Shown here one piece after another: positions 8,769-18,665 of a stretch of DNA of 64,000 nt. The stretch lies in contig NZ_WNKZ01000011.1 of the NCBI RefSeq assembly GCF_009720835.1, positions 1 to 64,000 of the forward strand. The letters run 5' to 3'. Every line of letters starts with the position of its first letter. Within the stretch, counting starts at the first letter, position 1. The notes under the pieces were generated by a model. The model was not told where the DNA came from, did not search any database, and saw nothing but the letters and a program-made list of their open reading frames with translations. The position numbers and the translations under genes are program-made. The DNA is from Pseudoduganella buxea. Lineage in GTDB: Bacteria > Pseudomonadota > Gammaproteobacteria > Burkholderiales > Burkholderiaceae_D.

Positions 8769-9853
8769 ACCCATTCGCCTACTCCCGCCCCGCCGATCTA
8801 GACGGCGCGCTGCAGCAGATCGCCGCCAACGCCGGCGACAGCAACGAAAACGGCAGCGACAACACGGCCAACCAGCACGAAGTACGCTTCATCGCCGGCG
8901 GCACCAACCTGCTCGACCTGCTGAAGGAAGGCGTGCAGGCGGCGCCGCGCCTGGTCGACATCAACCGCCTGCCCTTCGACCAGATCGAGGAAACGCCGGA
9001 CGGCGGCCTGCTGCTGGGCGCCCTGGCCCGCAATGCCGACACGGCCTACCACCCGCTGGTGAAGGAGCGCTATCCGCTGCTGGCCGACGCCATCCTGGCG
9101 GGCGCCTCGCCGCAGCTGCGCAATATGGCCAGCAACGGCGGCAACCTGCTGCAGCGCACCCGCTGCTACTACTTCTACGACGTCGCCACCCCGTGCAACA
9201 AGCGCACGCCGGGCAGCGGCTGCTCGGCCATCGGCGGCGTCACGCGTCAGCACGCCATCCTCGGCACGTCCGAACACTGCATCGCCACCCACCCTTCCGA
9301 CATGTGCGTGGCCCTGGCCGCGCTGGAAGCGGTGGTGCACGTGCAGTCGGTGCGGGGCAAGCGCGAGATCGCCTTCGCCGACTTCCACCGGCTGCCGGGC
9401 GACCGGCCCGACCGCGACACGACCCTGGCGGCCGACGAGCTGATCACCCATATCGCCCTGCCGCCCGCCACGCAGTTCGCCGGCCACTCGGCCTACCTGA
9501 AGCTGCGCGAACGGCTGTCGTATGCCTTCGCGCTGTCCTCCGTGGCGGCGGCCCTGGACATGGGCGAGGACGGCAGCATCCGCGCGGCCCGCATCGCCGT
9601 CGGCGGCGTGGCGCACAAGCCCTGGCGCAAGCCGGAGGCCGAGGCGCTGCTGGCCGGCGAGCGGCCGTCCGACGAACTGTTCGGCCGCGTGGCCGACGCG
9701 CTGCTGGCCGGCGCCGTGGGGCGCGGCGCGAATGATTTCAAGATTCCGCTGGCGCGCAACGCCATCGTGCGCGCGCTGCAGGTAGCCGTGCACGGCACCG
9801 TCAAGAACTGGAGCGCCACGCCGGACGATACCGAACAAGGAGAAACACCATGA
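8765..9853 (+). CDS. Aldehyde/xanthine oxidoreductase, FAD-binding subunit (PaoB-like)
   Basis: FAD subunit (362 residues) of the same three-part molybdenum hydroxylase. FAD-site motif [12 protein letters not shown] (about 41-52), the second flavin loop [20 protein letters not shown], and a Cys-rich insert CYYFYD...PCNKR..GSGC. That insert is typical of PaoB proteins, where it holds an extra [4Fe-4S] cluster not found in classical xanthine dehydrogenase. There is a low-complexity stretch NAGDSNENGSDNTANQ near residue 25 that looks like a recent insertion relative to the paralogue at 18666-19619. Both ends overlap neighbours by four bases, indicating translational coupling. Confidence 0.92.
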   Translation: MNPFAYSRPADLDGALQQIAANAGDSNENGSDNTANQHEVRFIAGGTNLLDLLKEGVQAAPRLVDINRLPFDQIEETPDGGLLLGALARNADTAYHPLVKERYPLLADAILAGASPQLRNMASNGGNLLQRTRCYYFYDVATPCNKRTPGSGCSAIGGVTRQHAILGTSEHCIATHPSDMCVALAALEAVVHVQSVRGKREIAFADFHRLPGDRPDRDTTLAADELITHIALPPATQFAGHSAYLKLRERLSYAFALSSVAAALDMGEDGSIRAARIAVGGVAHKPWRKPEAEALLAGERPSDELFGRVADALLAGAVGRGANDFKIPLARNAIVRALQVAVHGTVKNWSATPDDTEQGETP

Positions 9854-12162
9854 CCGATCTGATCGAGGCATTGCAGGCCCCCGTGGCCGACCCGGGCACG
9901 GGCCAGGTACGCACCGGCACGCCCGTCTCGCGCATCGACGGCCGCGCCAAGGTCACCGGCCAGGCCAAGTACGCAGCCGAACACTTCGCGCCCGACCTGG
10001 CCTACGGCGTCGTCGTCAACAGCCCCGTGGCGAAGGGCCGCATCACGGCCATCCACGTCGACGAAGCGCTGGCCGTGCCGGGCGTGGTGCAGGTGCTGAC
10101 GCATGCGAACCGCCCCAAGGTACGGGGCTTCGACATCGCCTACAAGGACATGACGGCGCCGGCCGGCGCCCCGTTCCGGCCCCTGTACGACGACAAGGTG
10201 TTCTACAGCGGCCAGCCGGTTGCTCTGGTCGTGGCCGAAACGTTCGAGGCGGCCCGCTACGCCGCCTCGCTGGTTCGCATCGACATCGACCAGGAAGCGC
10301 ACGACACCAAGCTGTCGGCCAATGTCGACAAGGCCTACAAGCCCAAGCCCCTGAAGGCCGGCTTCGAACCGCCCCCGAGCGAAAAGGGCGACGCCGACAA
10401 GGCTTTTGAGGCTGCGCCCGTGAAGGTCGATGCCCAGTTCTACAGCGGTGTCGAGCACCACAACCCGATGGAGCTGTTCGCCTCCACCGTGATCCGCGAG
10501 GCGGACGGCCATCTCACCATCTACGACAAGACGCAAAGCTCGCAGAACAGCCGCTGGTACGTGTCGCACGTGTTCGGCCTGTCGAAATCGAAGGTCACGG
10601 TGCGCAATACCTATGTGGGCGGCGCCTTCGGCTCCGGCCTGCGTCCGCAATATCAGCTGACCCTGGCCGTGATGGCGGCGCTGCACCTGAAACGCTCGGT
10701 ACGCGTCGTGCTGACGCGCCAGCAGATGTTCACCTTCGGCCACCGCCCCGAAACGCTGCAGCGGGTGAAGCTGGCCGCGGAGCGCGACGGCACCCTGCGC
10801 TCGATCTATCATGAGGCGATTGCCGAGACGTCGCATATCGAGGATTACGTGGAAGTGGTGGTCAACTGGTCCGGCCTGCTCTACGCCTGCGACAACATCA
10901 AGTTCGACTACAAGCTCGTCAAGCTGGACCAGTACACCCCGATCGACATGCGCGCGCCCGGCGCCGCCCACGGCGTGCATGCGCTGGAAGTGGCGATGGA
11001 CGAGCTGTCCTACGAGCTGGGCATGGACCCGCTGGCGCTGCGCCTGAAGAACTACGCCGACCGCGCGCCGGTGGAGGACAAGCCCTACTCCAGCAAGGAA
11101 CTGCGCGCCTGCTATGAACTGGGCGCGAAGCAGTTCGGCTGGGACAAGCGCCCGCTGGCGCCCCGCTCGATGCGGGAAGGGACGGAACTGGTGGGCTGGG
11201 GCATGGCCACCGGCGTGTGGGACGCGATGCAGATGTTTGCCCGCGCCAGTGCCGTGCTGCACGCGGACGGCAAGCTGGTGGTCTCCAGCGCCGCCACCGA
11301 TATCGGCACCGGTACCTACACGGTGATGGCGATGATCGCCGCCGAGGCCATGGGCCTGCCGCTGGAGGACGTGACGTTCCAGCTGGGCGACTCGACCCTG
11401 CCGGTGGCGCCCATCGAGGGCGGCTCCTCGCACGTGACGACGGTCGGCTCGGCCGTTGCGGGTGTGTGCGAGAAGCTGCGCAAGACCCTGCTCAAGCACG
11501 CCCAGAAACTGGCCGATTCGCCGTTCGCCAAGGCGAGGAACCGCGACGTGGAATTCGTCGCCGGGACTTTACGGTTGAAGAAGCACCCCGAGACGGCCGT
11601 GCCGCTCGCCACCATCCTGGCTGACAGCGGCGTCGTGCGGCTGGAGGAAAAATACCTGATGCTGCCCAATATGCTCAAGCAGCGCAAGTTCCGCCGCCTG
11701 GTGCATTCGGCCGTGTTCGTGGAAGTGCGGGTGGACGAGGAGCTGGGCGTCGTGCGCGTCACGCGCGTGGTCGATGCCGTGGCGGCCGGGCGCATCATGA
11801 ACCTGAAGACGGCCACCAGCCAGGTCGTCGGCGGCATCGTCTGGGGCATCAGCCAGGCCCTGCATGAGGAAAGCTACACGGACCACCGCTTCGGCCGCTT
11901 CATGAACCATAACCTGTCGGAATACCATGTGCCGGTGAACGCCGACATCCACGCCATCGACGTCATCTTCGCCAACGAAGACGACCGCATCGTCAGCCGG
12001 CTGGGTGCCAAGGGCGTGGGCGAGATCGGCATCGTCGGCGTGGCGGCGGCCATCAGCAACGCCATCTACCACGCCACGGGCCGGCGCCTGCGCAGCACGC
12101 CGATGACGCCGGACAAGGTGCTGGCCGGCTTCGACGGCCCGCCGGCGGCAACCGGCGCCTGA
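9850..12162 (+). CDS. Aldehyde/xanthine oxidoreductase, molybdenum-binding subunit (PaoC-like)
   Basis: Catalytic subunit (770 residues) that binds the molybdenum cofactor and hydroxylates aldehydes or N-heterocycles. It begins with the usual GTPVSRIDGRAKVTGQAKYAAE element. Cofactor motifs GGAFGSGLRPQYQ (about 257-269) and DMRAPGAAHG, the late loop IEGGSSHVTTVGSAV, and the C-terminal GVGE (AKGVGEIGIVG, about 720-730) carrying the catalytic Glu are all present. The true substrate is unknown. PaoC-type enzymes use a cytosine-dinucleotide cofactor, whose maturation factors (MocA, PaoD/XdhC) are not in this window. Confidence 0.93.
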   Translation: MTDLIEALQAPVADPGTGQVRTGTPVSRIDGRAKVTGQAKYAAEHFAPDLAYGVVVNSPVAKGRITAIHVDEALAVPGVVQVLTHANRPKVRGFDIAYKDMTAPAGAPFRPLYDDKVFYSGQPVALVVAETFEAARYAASLVRIDIDQEAHDTKLSANVDKAYKPKPLKAGFEPPPSEKGDADKAFEAAPVKVDAQFYSGVEHHNPMELFASTVIREADGHLTIYDKTQSSQNSRWYVSHVFGLSKSKVTVRNTYVGGAFGSGLRPQYQLTLAVMAALHLKRSVRVVLTRQQMFTFGHRPETLQRVKLAAERDGTLRSIYHEAIAETSHIEDYVEVVVNWSGLLYACDNIKFDYKLVKLDQYTPIDMRAPGAAHGVHALEVAMDELSYELGMDPLALRLKNYADRAPVEDKPYSSKELRACYELGAKQFGWDKRPLAPRSMREGTELVGWGMATGVWDAMQMFARASAVLHADGKLVVSSAATDIGTGTYTVMAMIAAEAMGLPLEDVTFQLGDSTLPVAPIEGGSSHVTTVGSAVAGVCEKLRKTLLKHAQKLADSPFAKARNRDVEFVAGTLRLKKHPETAVPLATILADSGVVRLEEKYLMLPNMLKQRKFRRLVHSAVFVEVRVDEELGVVRVTRVVDAVAAGRIMNLKTATSQVVGGIVWGISQALHEESYTDHRFGRFMNHNLSEYHVPVNADIHAIDVIFANEDDRIVSRLGAKGVGEIGIVGVAAAISNAIYHATGRRLRSTPMTPDKVLAGFDGPPAATGA

Positions 12163-12193
12163 CGCGTCAGCGCAGCAGGTCAGCTGTAGTAAC

Positions 12194-13093
12194 TCAGATG
12201 TAGTAGATCAGGGCGGCAACGCCCACGATCAGGGCGATCTTGGTGATCTTGTAGACGGTCTTGTTCCACGCCTTGAAGCGCCGGCGGTATTTGCCGGCGT
12301 AGAAGGAGACGCGGAACAGCTTGCTGACGAGGCCCACCTGGTCGCCCGTTTCGTTCGGCGACGCGGCAGCCGTCATCATCGTCTTGCCGAGGAAGCGGTT
12401 GATCGCCTGCGCCCAGCGGAAACGCATCGGCCGCTCGATATCGCAGAACAGGATGATGCGGTCGCTTTCGCTGCCGTTGATGGCCCAGTGGATATAGGTT
12501 TCGTCGAACATCACGGGCTGGCCGTCGCGCCAGCTGTGGCGCTCGCCGTCGACGTCGATGAAGCAGCGGTCGTCGTTCGGCGTGGCCAGGCCCAGGTGGT
12601 AGCGCAGCGAGCCGGCGAACGGGTCGCGGTGGGGATTGAGCTTGCCGCCCGGCGGCAGCTCGGCGAACATGGCCGCCTTCACGGACGGAATACCCTGCAG
12701 CAGCGCATGGGTCTGCGGGCACAGCTGGGCCGCCGACGGGTGGCTGGCGTTATACCACTTCAGGTAGAAGCGCTTCCAGCCGGCCTTGAAGAAGGAATTG
12801 AAGCCGGCGTCGTCGTTCTGCTCGGAAGCCTTGATCTTCTGCAGGCGCAGCAGGTTTTCCGCCTCGGCGCGGATTACCTGCCAGTTCTGCTGCAGCGGCG
12901 CCAGTTCGGGGAAATTACTGACCGGCAGGTAGGGCGTGGACGGCACGCGCGAGAACGAGTGCATGAAGATATTGATCGGTGCCATGAACGACGAATGGTC
13001 GAACAGCTGGCGCCCGAACGGCAGGCGCACGCGGCCACGGAAGTGGATGTGCAGGACCGACAGAAAGTAAAAACCGATAATGGCCCATTTCAT
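12194..13093 (-). CDS. lpxO: Aspartyl/asparaginyl beta-hydroxylase family, lipid A hydroxylase LpxO
   Basis: Fe(II)/2-oxoglutarate dioxygenase (299 residues) that 2-hydroxylates a secondary acyl chain of lipid A at the inner membrane. N-terminal membrane helix (WAIIGFYFLSVLHIHF) and C-terminal one (IALIVGVAALIYYI) place it at the membrane. The HxD metal pair is in NPHRDPFAG and the distal His in ETYIHWAING; RYHLGL contributes to the 2-oxoglutarate site. The length matches LpxO. Start ATG at 13093 has AGGGG upstream; the frame stays open further upstream, but that part is not LpxO-like. Confidence 0.88.
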   Translation of the reverse strand: MKWAIIGFYFLSVLHIHFRGRVRLPFGRQLFDHSSFMAPINIFMHSFSRVPSTPYLPVSNFPELAPLQQNWQVIRAEAENLLRLQKIKASEQNDDAGFNSFFKAGWKRFYLKWYNASHPSAAQLCPQTHALLQGIPSVKAAMFAELPPGGKLNPHRDPFAGSLRYHLGLATPNDDRCFIDVDGERHSWRDGQPVMFDETYIHWAINGSESDRIILFCDIERPMRFRWAQAINRFLGKTMMTAAASPNETGDQVGLVSKLFRVSFYAGKYRRRFKAWNKTVYKITKIALIVGVAALIYYI

Positions 13094-13303
13094 GGTGCAG
13101 AACCCCTGAATCGCTAAACCGGCCATTCTAACGCAGCTGCCTGACGGCCGCTCGGCCGGCTTTGACTCCCCGTAGCGCGCGTGGCGCCGCGGCACGCGGC
13201 GGATCAGGTGTCTGACCGAGTGCCCGAAAACTTCCCGGCCGGTGCCCCTCACCGGCCGCACCGTTCCACTTTCATAAATGAACGCAACAGAAATTGTAAT
13301 TGC

Positions 13304-13332
13304 GCTAGCTTTTCGCGAAAGAAAAGCTTAGC
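13304..13332. promoter_or_regulatory. Imperfect palindrome in front of the PLP-enzyme gene
   Basis: GCTAGCTTTTC, a GCGAAA spacer and GAAAAGCTTAGC form an 11-12 bp inverted repeat (one base inserted) ending 26 bp before the ATG at 13359. It could be an operator or a leader hairpin. It lies in an AT-rich patch (13270-13340) between two divergent genes. Function inferred only from position. Confidence 0.45.
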
Positions 13333-13358
13333 TTGGCGATAACACCTGGGAGATTCTT

Positions 13359-14288
13359 ATGTCCGCAGCCCGGCAGTCATCGCAGATACGCGGCTCCGTC
13401 ATGGAGGCCATCGGCAACACGCCCGTCGTGCAGTTGCAGCGCCTGTTCCAGGGCCACGAGGTGGTGGCCAAGCTGGAGTACATGAACCCCGGCGGCAGCA
13501 TCAAGGACCGCATGGTGCGCTACCTGCTGCGGCACCGGCCCGCCGACGTGCGCCATGTGGTGGAAAGTTCTTCCGGGAATACGGGCGCGGCGCTGGCCAT
13601 GGCCAGTGCCGTACTGGGGCTGGATTGCGATGTCACCGTGCCCGACCACACCAGCGCGGAAAAGGTCAAGCGCATCGAAGCCTACGGCGCGCGCGTGCAT
13701 CCGTGCGCGGCCGATGTACCCGAGTCCGATAGCCGCAATTACCAGGCCGTGGCGGAGCGGCTGGCGGCCGACGAAGGGGCCTGGCACCTGGACCAGTACC
13801 GCTCGGAACTGAACCGCCAGGCCCACTACGCCGACACGGCGCCGGAGCTGTGGGACCAGCTCGACGGGCAGCTCGACTACTTCGTCTGCGGCATCGGCTC
13901 GGGCGGCACCATTTCCGGCATCGGCCGCTTCCTGAAGGACCGCGATCCGAACGTGACGGTGATCGGCATCGAACCGCGCAACTCCGGCTATCGCCCCGTC
14001 ATCACGGACGTGGCCAACGACGGCGACTTCGGCACCGTCATCGAAGGCGTCGGCAAGCGCCGCCCGCCGCCCGCCTTCGACGCCGCCGTCGTCGATGACG
14101 TGATCCAGGTCGATGACGCCGATGCCCTGGCCTACTGCCACCGGCTGGCGCGCGAGGAAGGCATCCTGGCCGGCGGTTCCAGCGGCTGCGTCACGGCCGG
14201 CATCGCCCGGCTGCTGCCCCGCCTGCACGGCAGGGTGGCGACGGTGTTTCCGGATTCCGGCGCCTACTACCTGTCGAAGTACTTCTGA
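13359..14288 (+). CDS. PLP-dependent cysteine synthase / cystathionine beta-synthase family protein
   Basis: A 309-residue fold-type II PLP enzyme. The PLP lysine is in NPGGSIKDRM (about residue 48), the asparagine loop is SSSGNTGAALA, the phosphate-binding loop is GSGGTISGIGR, and the C-terminal serine is in GGSSGC. O-acetylserine sulfhydrylase (CysK/CysM), bacterial cystathionine beta-synthase and diaminopropionate synthases share all of these, so the reaction is not settled. There is no regulatory CBS domain. GGGAGA precedes the ATG. It stands alone between divergent lpxO and a convergent peptidase, with no cysteine-biosynthesis neighbour. Confidence 0.85.
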   Translation: MSAARQSSQIRGSVMEAIGNTPVVQLQRLFQGHEVVAKLEYMNPGGSIKDRMVRYLLRHRPADVRHVVESSSGNTGAALAMASAVLGLDCDVTVPDHTSAEKVKRIEAYGARVHPCAADVPESDSRNYQAVAERLAADEGAWHLDQYRSELNRQAHYADTAPELWDQLDGQLDYFVCGIGSGGTISGIGRFLKDRDPNVTVIGIEPRNSGYRPVITDVANDGDFGTVIEGVGKRRPPPAFDAAVVDDVIQVDDADALAYCHRLAREEGILAGGSSGCVTAGIARLLPRLHGRVATVFPDSGAYYLSKYF

Positions 14289-14297
14289 CGGACCGCC

Positions 14298-16283
14298 CTA
14301 CTTGCACGCGCCCTGCAGGAAGGCATCGACACGCTTGTAGAAATCGATGCGGTTGTTCTCGTGACGCAGGCCGTGCCCTTCGTCGGCGTACACCACCCAT
14401 TCCAGCTGCTTGTTATTGCCGCTCAAGGCGCTGCGCAGGCGCTTGGCGTGCTCGATGGGCACGCGCCTGTCCTCGGCGCCGTGGGCGATCAGCAGGGGCT
14501 GGGTCAGCTGGCCGGCCAGCGCCACGGGCGAATTCTGGCGGAATACGTCGGCATCCTTGTCCGGGTCGCCGATCAGGGTGCGCATGTCGTAGCGCAGGCT
14601 GTGCTCGGAAAAGTCGCCGCGGGCGGACGTGAACATCAGGTCGATATCGGTAACGCCGACCAGGTCGATACCGCAACGGAACAGCTCGGGATTGCGAATC
14701 AGACCCATCAAGGTGGCATAGCCACCGTAGCTGGCCCCCATGATGGCGATGCGCCGTGGATCGGCCAGGCCCTGCTTGATGGCCCACTGGGCCGTATCGG
14801 CCAGGTCGTCCTGCATGGTGCGGCCCCACTGCTGCCAGCCGGCCTTGAAATGGGCGACACCGAAGCCCCGGCTGCCGCGAAATTCCGGCTGCAGCACCAG
14901 GTAGCCGCGCGAGGCCAGGAACTGGGCCTCGTCATCCCATTCCCAGGAGCTGCCCCGTACCCATGGGCCGCCATGCACCAGCATCACGACGGGCAGCGGT
15001 CCCTCCGCTTTCCCTGGCGGTGTCGTCACGTACAGGGGAATCTTCAGCCCGTCACGGGCGGCGATGCGGTGGAACTCGCGCTGGCCCATGTCGGCCCGCT
15101 TGATCGCCGGGTGCCTACCGCCCAGGCTGACGATGGCGTTGGTGGCGGGCGTGTAGACCAGGTATTCGGTCGGCTGGCGGTCCGACGAGGACTCGACCAG
15201 CAGCGCCACCGGGTCGCGGCAATCCGCGCTGCAACTGATGCGGTTGCTCCTGCCCGGCACCAGCGCGTCGATTTTCTGCTGCGCCGCCTTCATGGCCGGA
15301 TCGAACCACACGGTCGACCTGGCATCGGACAGGAAGTCCAGGCCCAGCAGCTTGCGCGCCGCATAGTCGATGTGGGGCGAACCGTTGAAGTCGAAGCCCT
15401 CCAGCACCAGCAGCGGGTCCGCCGCGCGCTGCCGCTTGGCGATATCGAAGGTGTACAGGGCCTTGTGGCCCTTGTAATTGGCGGTGACGTACAGCGTGTT
15501 GCGGCTGTCGAAAAATTCCGGCGCGAACACCGTATCGCGGTAGCACTCGGCGTTGCTGATCTCCGTCCAGTCCTTGCCGTCCTTTTCCCGGTACGACAGG
15601 ATGCAGCGCCCCTTGTCCTTCGAATACGCGATGCGCGGCGTATCGTCCGTGTCGAGCAGCCATGCCTGCACGCGCCCCGGCTGGGTGCCGGGCAGCAGGT
15701 CCGAAAGGGTGCGTGTACGCGTATTGAGGCGATACAGGCGCGACGTGTCGGGCTGCCGGTCGATGTTGTTCCAGATATGTTTTTCGACGACGATATCGTC
15801 CGAGCCGTCATGGGTCGGACCGTAATAGGCATAGGCAGCCGTTAATACCCGGTCCTTCATGTGCGAACCGGTTTTCTCCTGGCGGTGATACCAGTTCCCG
15901 GAAATAAGGTGCGTGACATTGCTGCCATCCCGATTGACGGCAATTTCCTCGTAATTGCCCTCGAATTCCACGCGCAGATCCTTGACGGTGAATGTCAGGC
16001 GATCCTCGTTGACCCAGTGAATACTATAAATCGGGGCGTCCTCGCTTTTCGACACGGCGGCAATCGTGGCACTCTTCAGGTTGCGCGTATCGCGCACCTG
16101 TACCATCTGCCGGCGCTGCGCATCCGTGTACAGGTAGGCCACGTAATTGCCCTTGGGGGACAGCACGGCCTTGCTGATTTCAGGCTCGCCGAAAAAGGCT
16201 TCCGCCGGCGGCGCGGCAGCCACTGCTGCGTGGGAAGACAGCAGGAGCGTCGTGAAGACAACGCTTGGAATAGGGAATTTCAT
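14298..16283 (-). CDS. Secreted prolyl oligopeptidase-family (S9) serine peptidase
   Basis: Exported peptidase of 661 residues. Signal peptide (PSVVFTTLLLSSHAAVAAA), a beta-propeller region (about 30-390), then an alpha/beta-hydrolase domain with nucleophile GASYGGYATLMG (Ser near 490), and charge-relay Asp and His in LLIAHGAEDRRVP and DEGHGLRHE near the C-terminus. It fits the S9 acylaminoacyl/dipeptidyl peptidase group that cleaves short peptides in the periplasm. The ATG at 16283 is used here; a TTG four codons upstream is possible. It converges on the PLP-enzyme gene with a nine-base gap. Confidence 0.9.
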   Translation of the reverse strand: MKFPIPSVVFTTLLLSSHAAVAAAPPAEAFFGEPEISKAVLSPKGNYVAYLYTDAQRRQMVQVRDTRNLKSATIAAVSKSEDAPIYSIHWVNEDRLTFTVKDLRVEFEGNYEEIAVNRDGSNVTHLISGNWYHRQEKTGSHMKDRVLTAAYAYYGPTHDGSDDIVVEKHIWNNIDRQPDTSRLYRLNTRTRTLSDLLPGTQPGRVQAWLLDTDDTPRIAYSKDKGRCILSYREKDGKDWTEISNAECYRDTVFAPEFFDSRNTLYVTANYKGHKALYTFDIAKRQRAADPLLVLEGFDFNGSPHIDYAARKLLGLDFLSDARSTVWFDPAMKAAQQKIDALVPGRSNRISCSADCRDPVALLVESSSDRQPTEYLVYTPATNAIVSLGGRHPAIKRADMGQREFHRIAARDGLKIPLYVTTPPGKAEGPLPVVMLVHGGPWVRGSSWEWDDEAQFLASRGYLVLQPEFRGSRGFGVAHFKAGWQQWGRTMQDDLADTAQWAIKQGLADPRRIAIMGASYGGYATLMGLIRNPELFRCGIDLVGVTDIDLMFTSARGDFSEHSLRYDMRTLIGDPDKDADVFRQNSPVALAGQLTQPLLIAHGAEDRRVPIEHAKRLRSALSGNNKQLEWVVYADEGHGLRHENNRIDFYKRVDAFLQGACK

Positions 16284-16456
16284 ATTGACGGTCAAATAAA
16301 GGAACCGTCAATTTTCCTTGCATAATTAATATCTCGTCAAGCCGCTTGTTGGGTCCGTTGTTTTAATAACGATTCTCTCCAATATTCACGCCTGGGAAAG
16401 TTAACAGGTGGCGCGGCACCGGCACGCCACGGCCGGTGCCGCGCCCCGCGCCCGTA

Positions 16457-18661
16457 TTAAGCCACCTGCGGCAGCTTGCCGAGCATCTTGTCGAGCGTGA
16501 CGGGATAATCGCGCACGCGCACGCCGGTGGCGTTATAGATGGCATTGGCAATGGCCGCCGCCACGCCGCACAGGCCCAGTTCGCCCACGCCCTTGGCCTT
16601 CATCGGCGACGAGATCGGGTCCGTCTCGTCAAGGAAGATGACGTCCTGGTGCGGGATATCGGCATGCACGGGCACTTCGTAGCCGGCCAGGTCGTGGTTG
16701 ACGAAAAAGCCGATGCGTTTGTCCACCACCAGGTCTTCCATCAGCGCCGCACCCACGCCCATCGTCATCGCACCGATCACCTGGCTGCGCGCCGTCTTCG
16801 GGTTCAGGATGCGCCCGGCCGCGCACACGGCCAGCATGCGCCGGACGCGCACTTCGCCCGTGTAGGCATCGACGCCGACCTCGACGAAGTGGGCACCGAA
16901 GGTGGACTGCTGGAACTTCTTGTCCAGGTCGCCGAACTCGATGCTGTCCTCGGCCACCAGTTCCGCCCCCTGCGCGGCCTGGCGCAGCGGCAGCGACTTG
17001 CCGCCCGCCTTGACCATGCCGTCCGTGAACTGGGCCGTGGCGGCGTCGAACCCCAGCTTCCGGGCCACGCTCTCGCGCAGCTTGACGCAGGCGGCGTACA
17101 CGCCCGACGTCGAACTGTTGGCGCCCCACTGCCCGCCCGAGCCGGCCGCGGCCGGGAAGGACGAGTCGCCCAGCTTGACGACCACCTTGTCCAGCGGCAC
17201 GCCCATCATCTCGGCGGCAGTCTGGGCGATGATCGTGTAGCTGCCCGTGCCGATGTCGGTCATGTCCGTCTCGACCGTGACCACGCCGTCCTGGCCCAGC
17301 CGCACGCGGGCGGCCGACTTCGTCACGATATTGTTGCGGAACGCGGACGCGACACCCATGCCCACCAGCCAGCGGCCGTCGCGCACCTGGGCCGGCTGCG
17401 CGTTGCGCTTGTTCCAGCCGAAGCGTTCCATGCCGGTGCGCATGCATTCCACATAGCGCCGCTGCGAGAACTTGCGGTCCCGTTTTTCCGGGTCCACCGT
17501 CGTGTCGTTGACGATGCGCAGCATCACCGGGTCCATCTTCAGCTTTTCGGCCAGCTCGTCGATGGCGATTTCCAGCGCCATCATGCCGGGTGCCTCGCCC
17601 GGCGCGCGCATGGCATTGCCTTCGGGCAGGTCGAGCACGGCCAGGCGCAACCTCGTCATCCGGTTCGCGCCCGCATACAACAGGCGGGTCTGGTTGACGG
17701 CCGTTTCCGGTTTGCCGTCCGGCAGGTCGCCGGACCAGCTTTCATGGGCGATGGCCGTGATGCGCCCTTCGCGCGTGGCGCCGATGCGCAGGCGCTGGAT
17801 CGTGGCAGGCCGGTGCGTCGTGTTGTTCATCATCAGCGCGCGCTGCAGGGCCACCTTGACGGGGCGCCGCGCCGCTTTCGCGCCCAGCGCGGCCAGCACG
17901 GCTTCGCTGCGGATGAACAGCTTGCCGCCGAAGCCGCCGCCGATGTACGGCGAAATGAGCCGCACGTTTTCCTTCGGCAGGTTCAACGTCCTGGCCATGT
18001 CGGCCACGCTCCAGGCGATCATCTGGTTCGACGTCCAGATCGTCACCTTGTCGCCTTCCCAGCTGGCGATGCTCGCATGCGGTTCCATCATCGCGTGGCT
18101 CTGGTCCGGCGTCGTGTAGGTGGCGTCCAGTTTCACGGGCGCGCTGTCGAAGGCCTGGGCAAAGTTGCCGGCCTTGGTTTCCGGCGGATCGTCTTCCGTC
18201 TTCGGCACCTTGGCGCTGCCCTTGGCGGCGGCCAGGTCGTAGGCGCCCTTCTCCTTGACGTATTTCACCTTGACCAGCCCGGCCGCGGCGCGGGCCTGCT
18301 CGAACGATTCCGCCACCACCAGCGCAATGGCCTGGTGGTAGTGTTCGATCTTCGGGCCGCCCAGCAGGGTCGCCGTGTTCATCTTGCCCTTGCCGAGCTT
18401 GCCGGCCGTGTCGGCCGTGACGATGGTGATGACGCCGGGTGCGCGTTGGGCGTCGGCCAGGTCCATCGACGCGATGCTGCCCTTGGCGATGGCTGAGCCG
18501 ACCACGTAGCCGTAAGCGGCGTTCGGCGCCGCCTCGTGCTGTTCGTAGGCGTAGGCGGCCGTGCCGGTGGTCTTTTTGGGACCGTCGATGCGGTCCACCG
18601 GCTGGCCCACGACCTTCAGCTGGTCGATGGGGTTGGTGGTGGCGGGGGTGGCAAATTTCAT
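16457..18661 (-). CDS. paoC: Periplasmic-type aldehyde oxidoreductase, molybdenum-binding subunit (PaoC)
   Basis: Catalytic subunit (734 residues) of the second molybdenum hydroxylase in this window. It contains QPVDRIDGPKKTTGTAAYAYE at the start, cofactor loops IGGGFGGKLFIRSE (about 265) and AMRAPGEAPG, the late loop AGSGGQWGANSSTSG, and the catalytic KGVGELGLCG near the C-terminus. It has no signal of its own; in PaoABC the complex folds in the cytoplasm and is carried by the Tat signal of PaoA. It starts four bases after the FAD subunit stops, at the end of a three-gene operon. It oxidises aldehydes in the E. coli homologue; the substrate here is unknown. Confidence 0.93.
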   Translation of the reverse strand: MKFATPATTNPIDQLKVVGQPVDRIDGPKKTTGTAAYAYEQHEAAPNAAYGYVVGSAIAKGSIASMDLADAQRAPGVITIVTADTAGKLGKGKMNTATLLGGPKIEHYHQAIALVVAESFEQARAAAGLVKVKYVKEKGAYDLAAAKGSAKVPKTEDDPPETKAGNFAQAFDSAPVKLDATYTTPDQSHAMMEPHASIASWEGDKVTIWTSNQMIAWSVADMARTLNLPKENVRLISPYIGGGFGGKLFIRSEAVLAALGAKAARRPVKVALQRALMMNNTTHRPATIQRLRIGATREGRITAIAHESWSGDLPDGKPETAVNQTRLLYAGANRMTRLRLAVLDLPEGNAMRAPGEAPGMMALEIAIDELAEKLKMDPVMLRIVNDTTVDPEKRDRKFSQRRYVECMRTGMERFGWNKRNAQPAQVRDGRWLVGMGVASAFRNNIVTKSAARVRLGQDGVVTVETDMTDIGTGSYTIIAQTAAEMMGVPLDKVVVKLGDSSFPAAAGSGGQWGANSSTSGVYAACVKLRESVARKLGFDAATAQFTDGMVKAGGKSLPLRQAAQGAELVAEDSIEFGDLDKKFQQSTFGAHFVEVGVDAYTGEVRVRRMLAVCAAGRILNPKTARSQVIGAMTMGVGAALMEDLVVDKRIGFFVNHDLAGYEVPVHADIPHQDVIFLDETDPISSPMKAKGVGELGLCGVAAAIANAIYNATGVRVRDYPVTLDKMLGKLPQVA

Positions 18662-18665
18662 CGGC

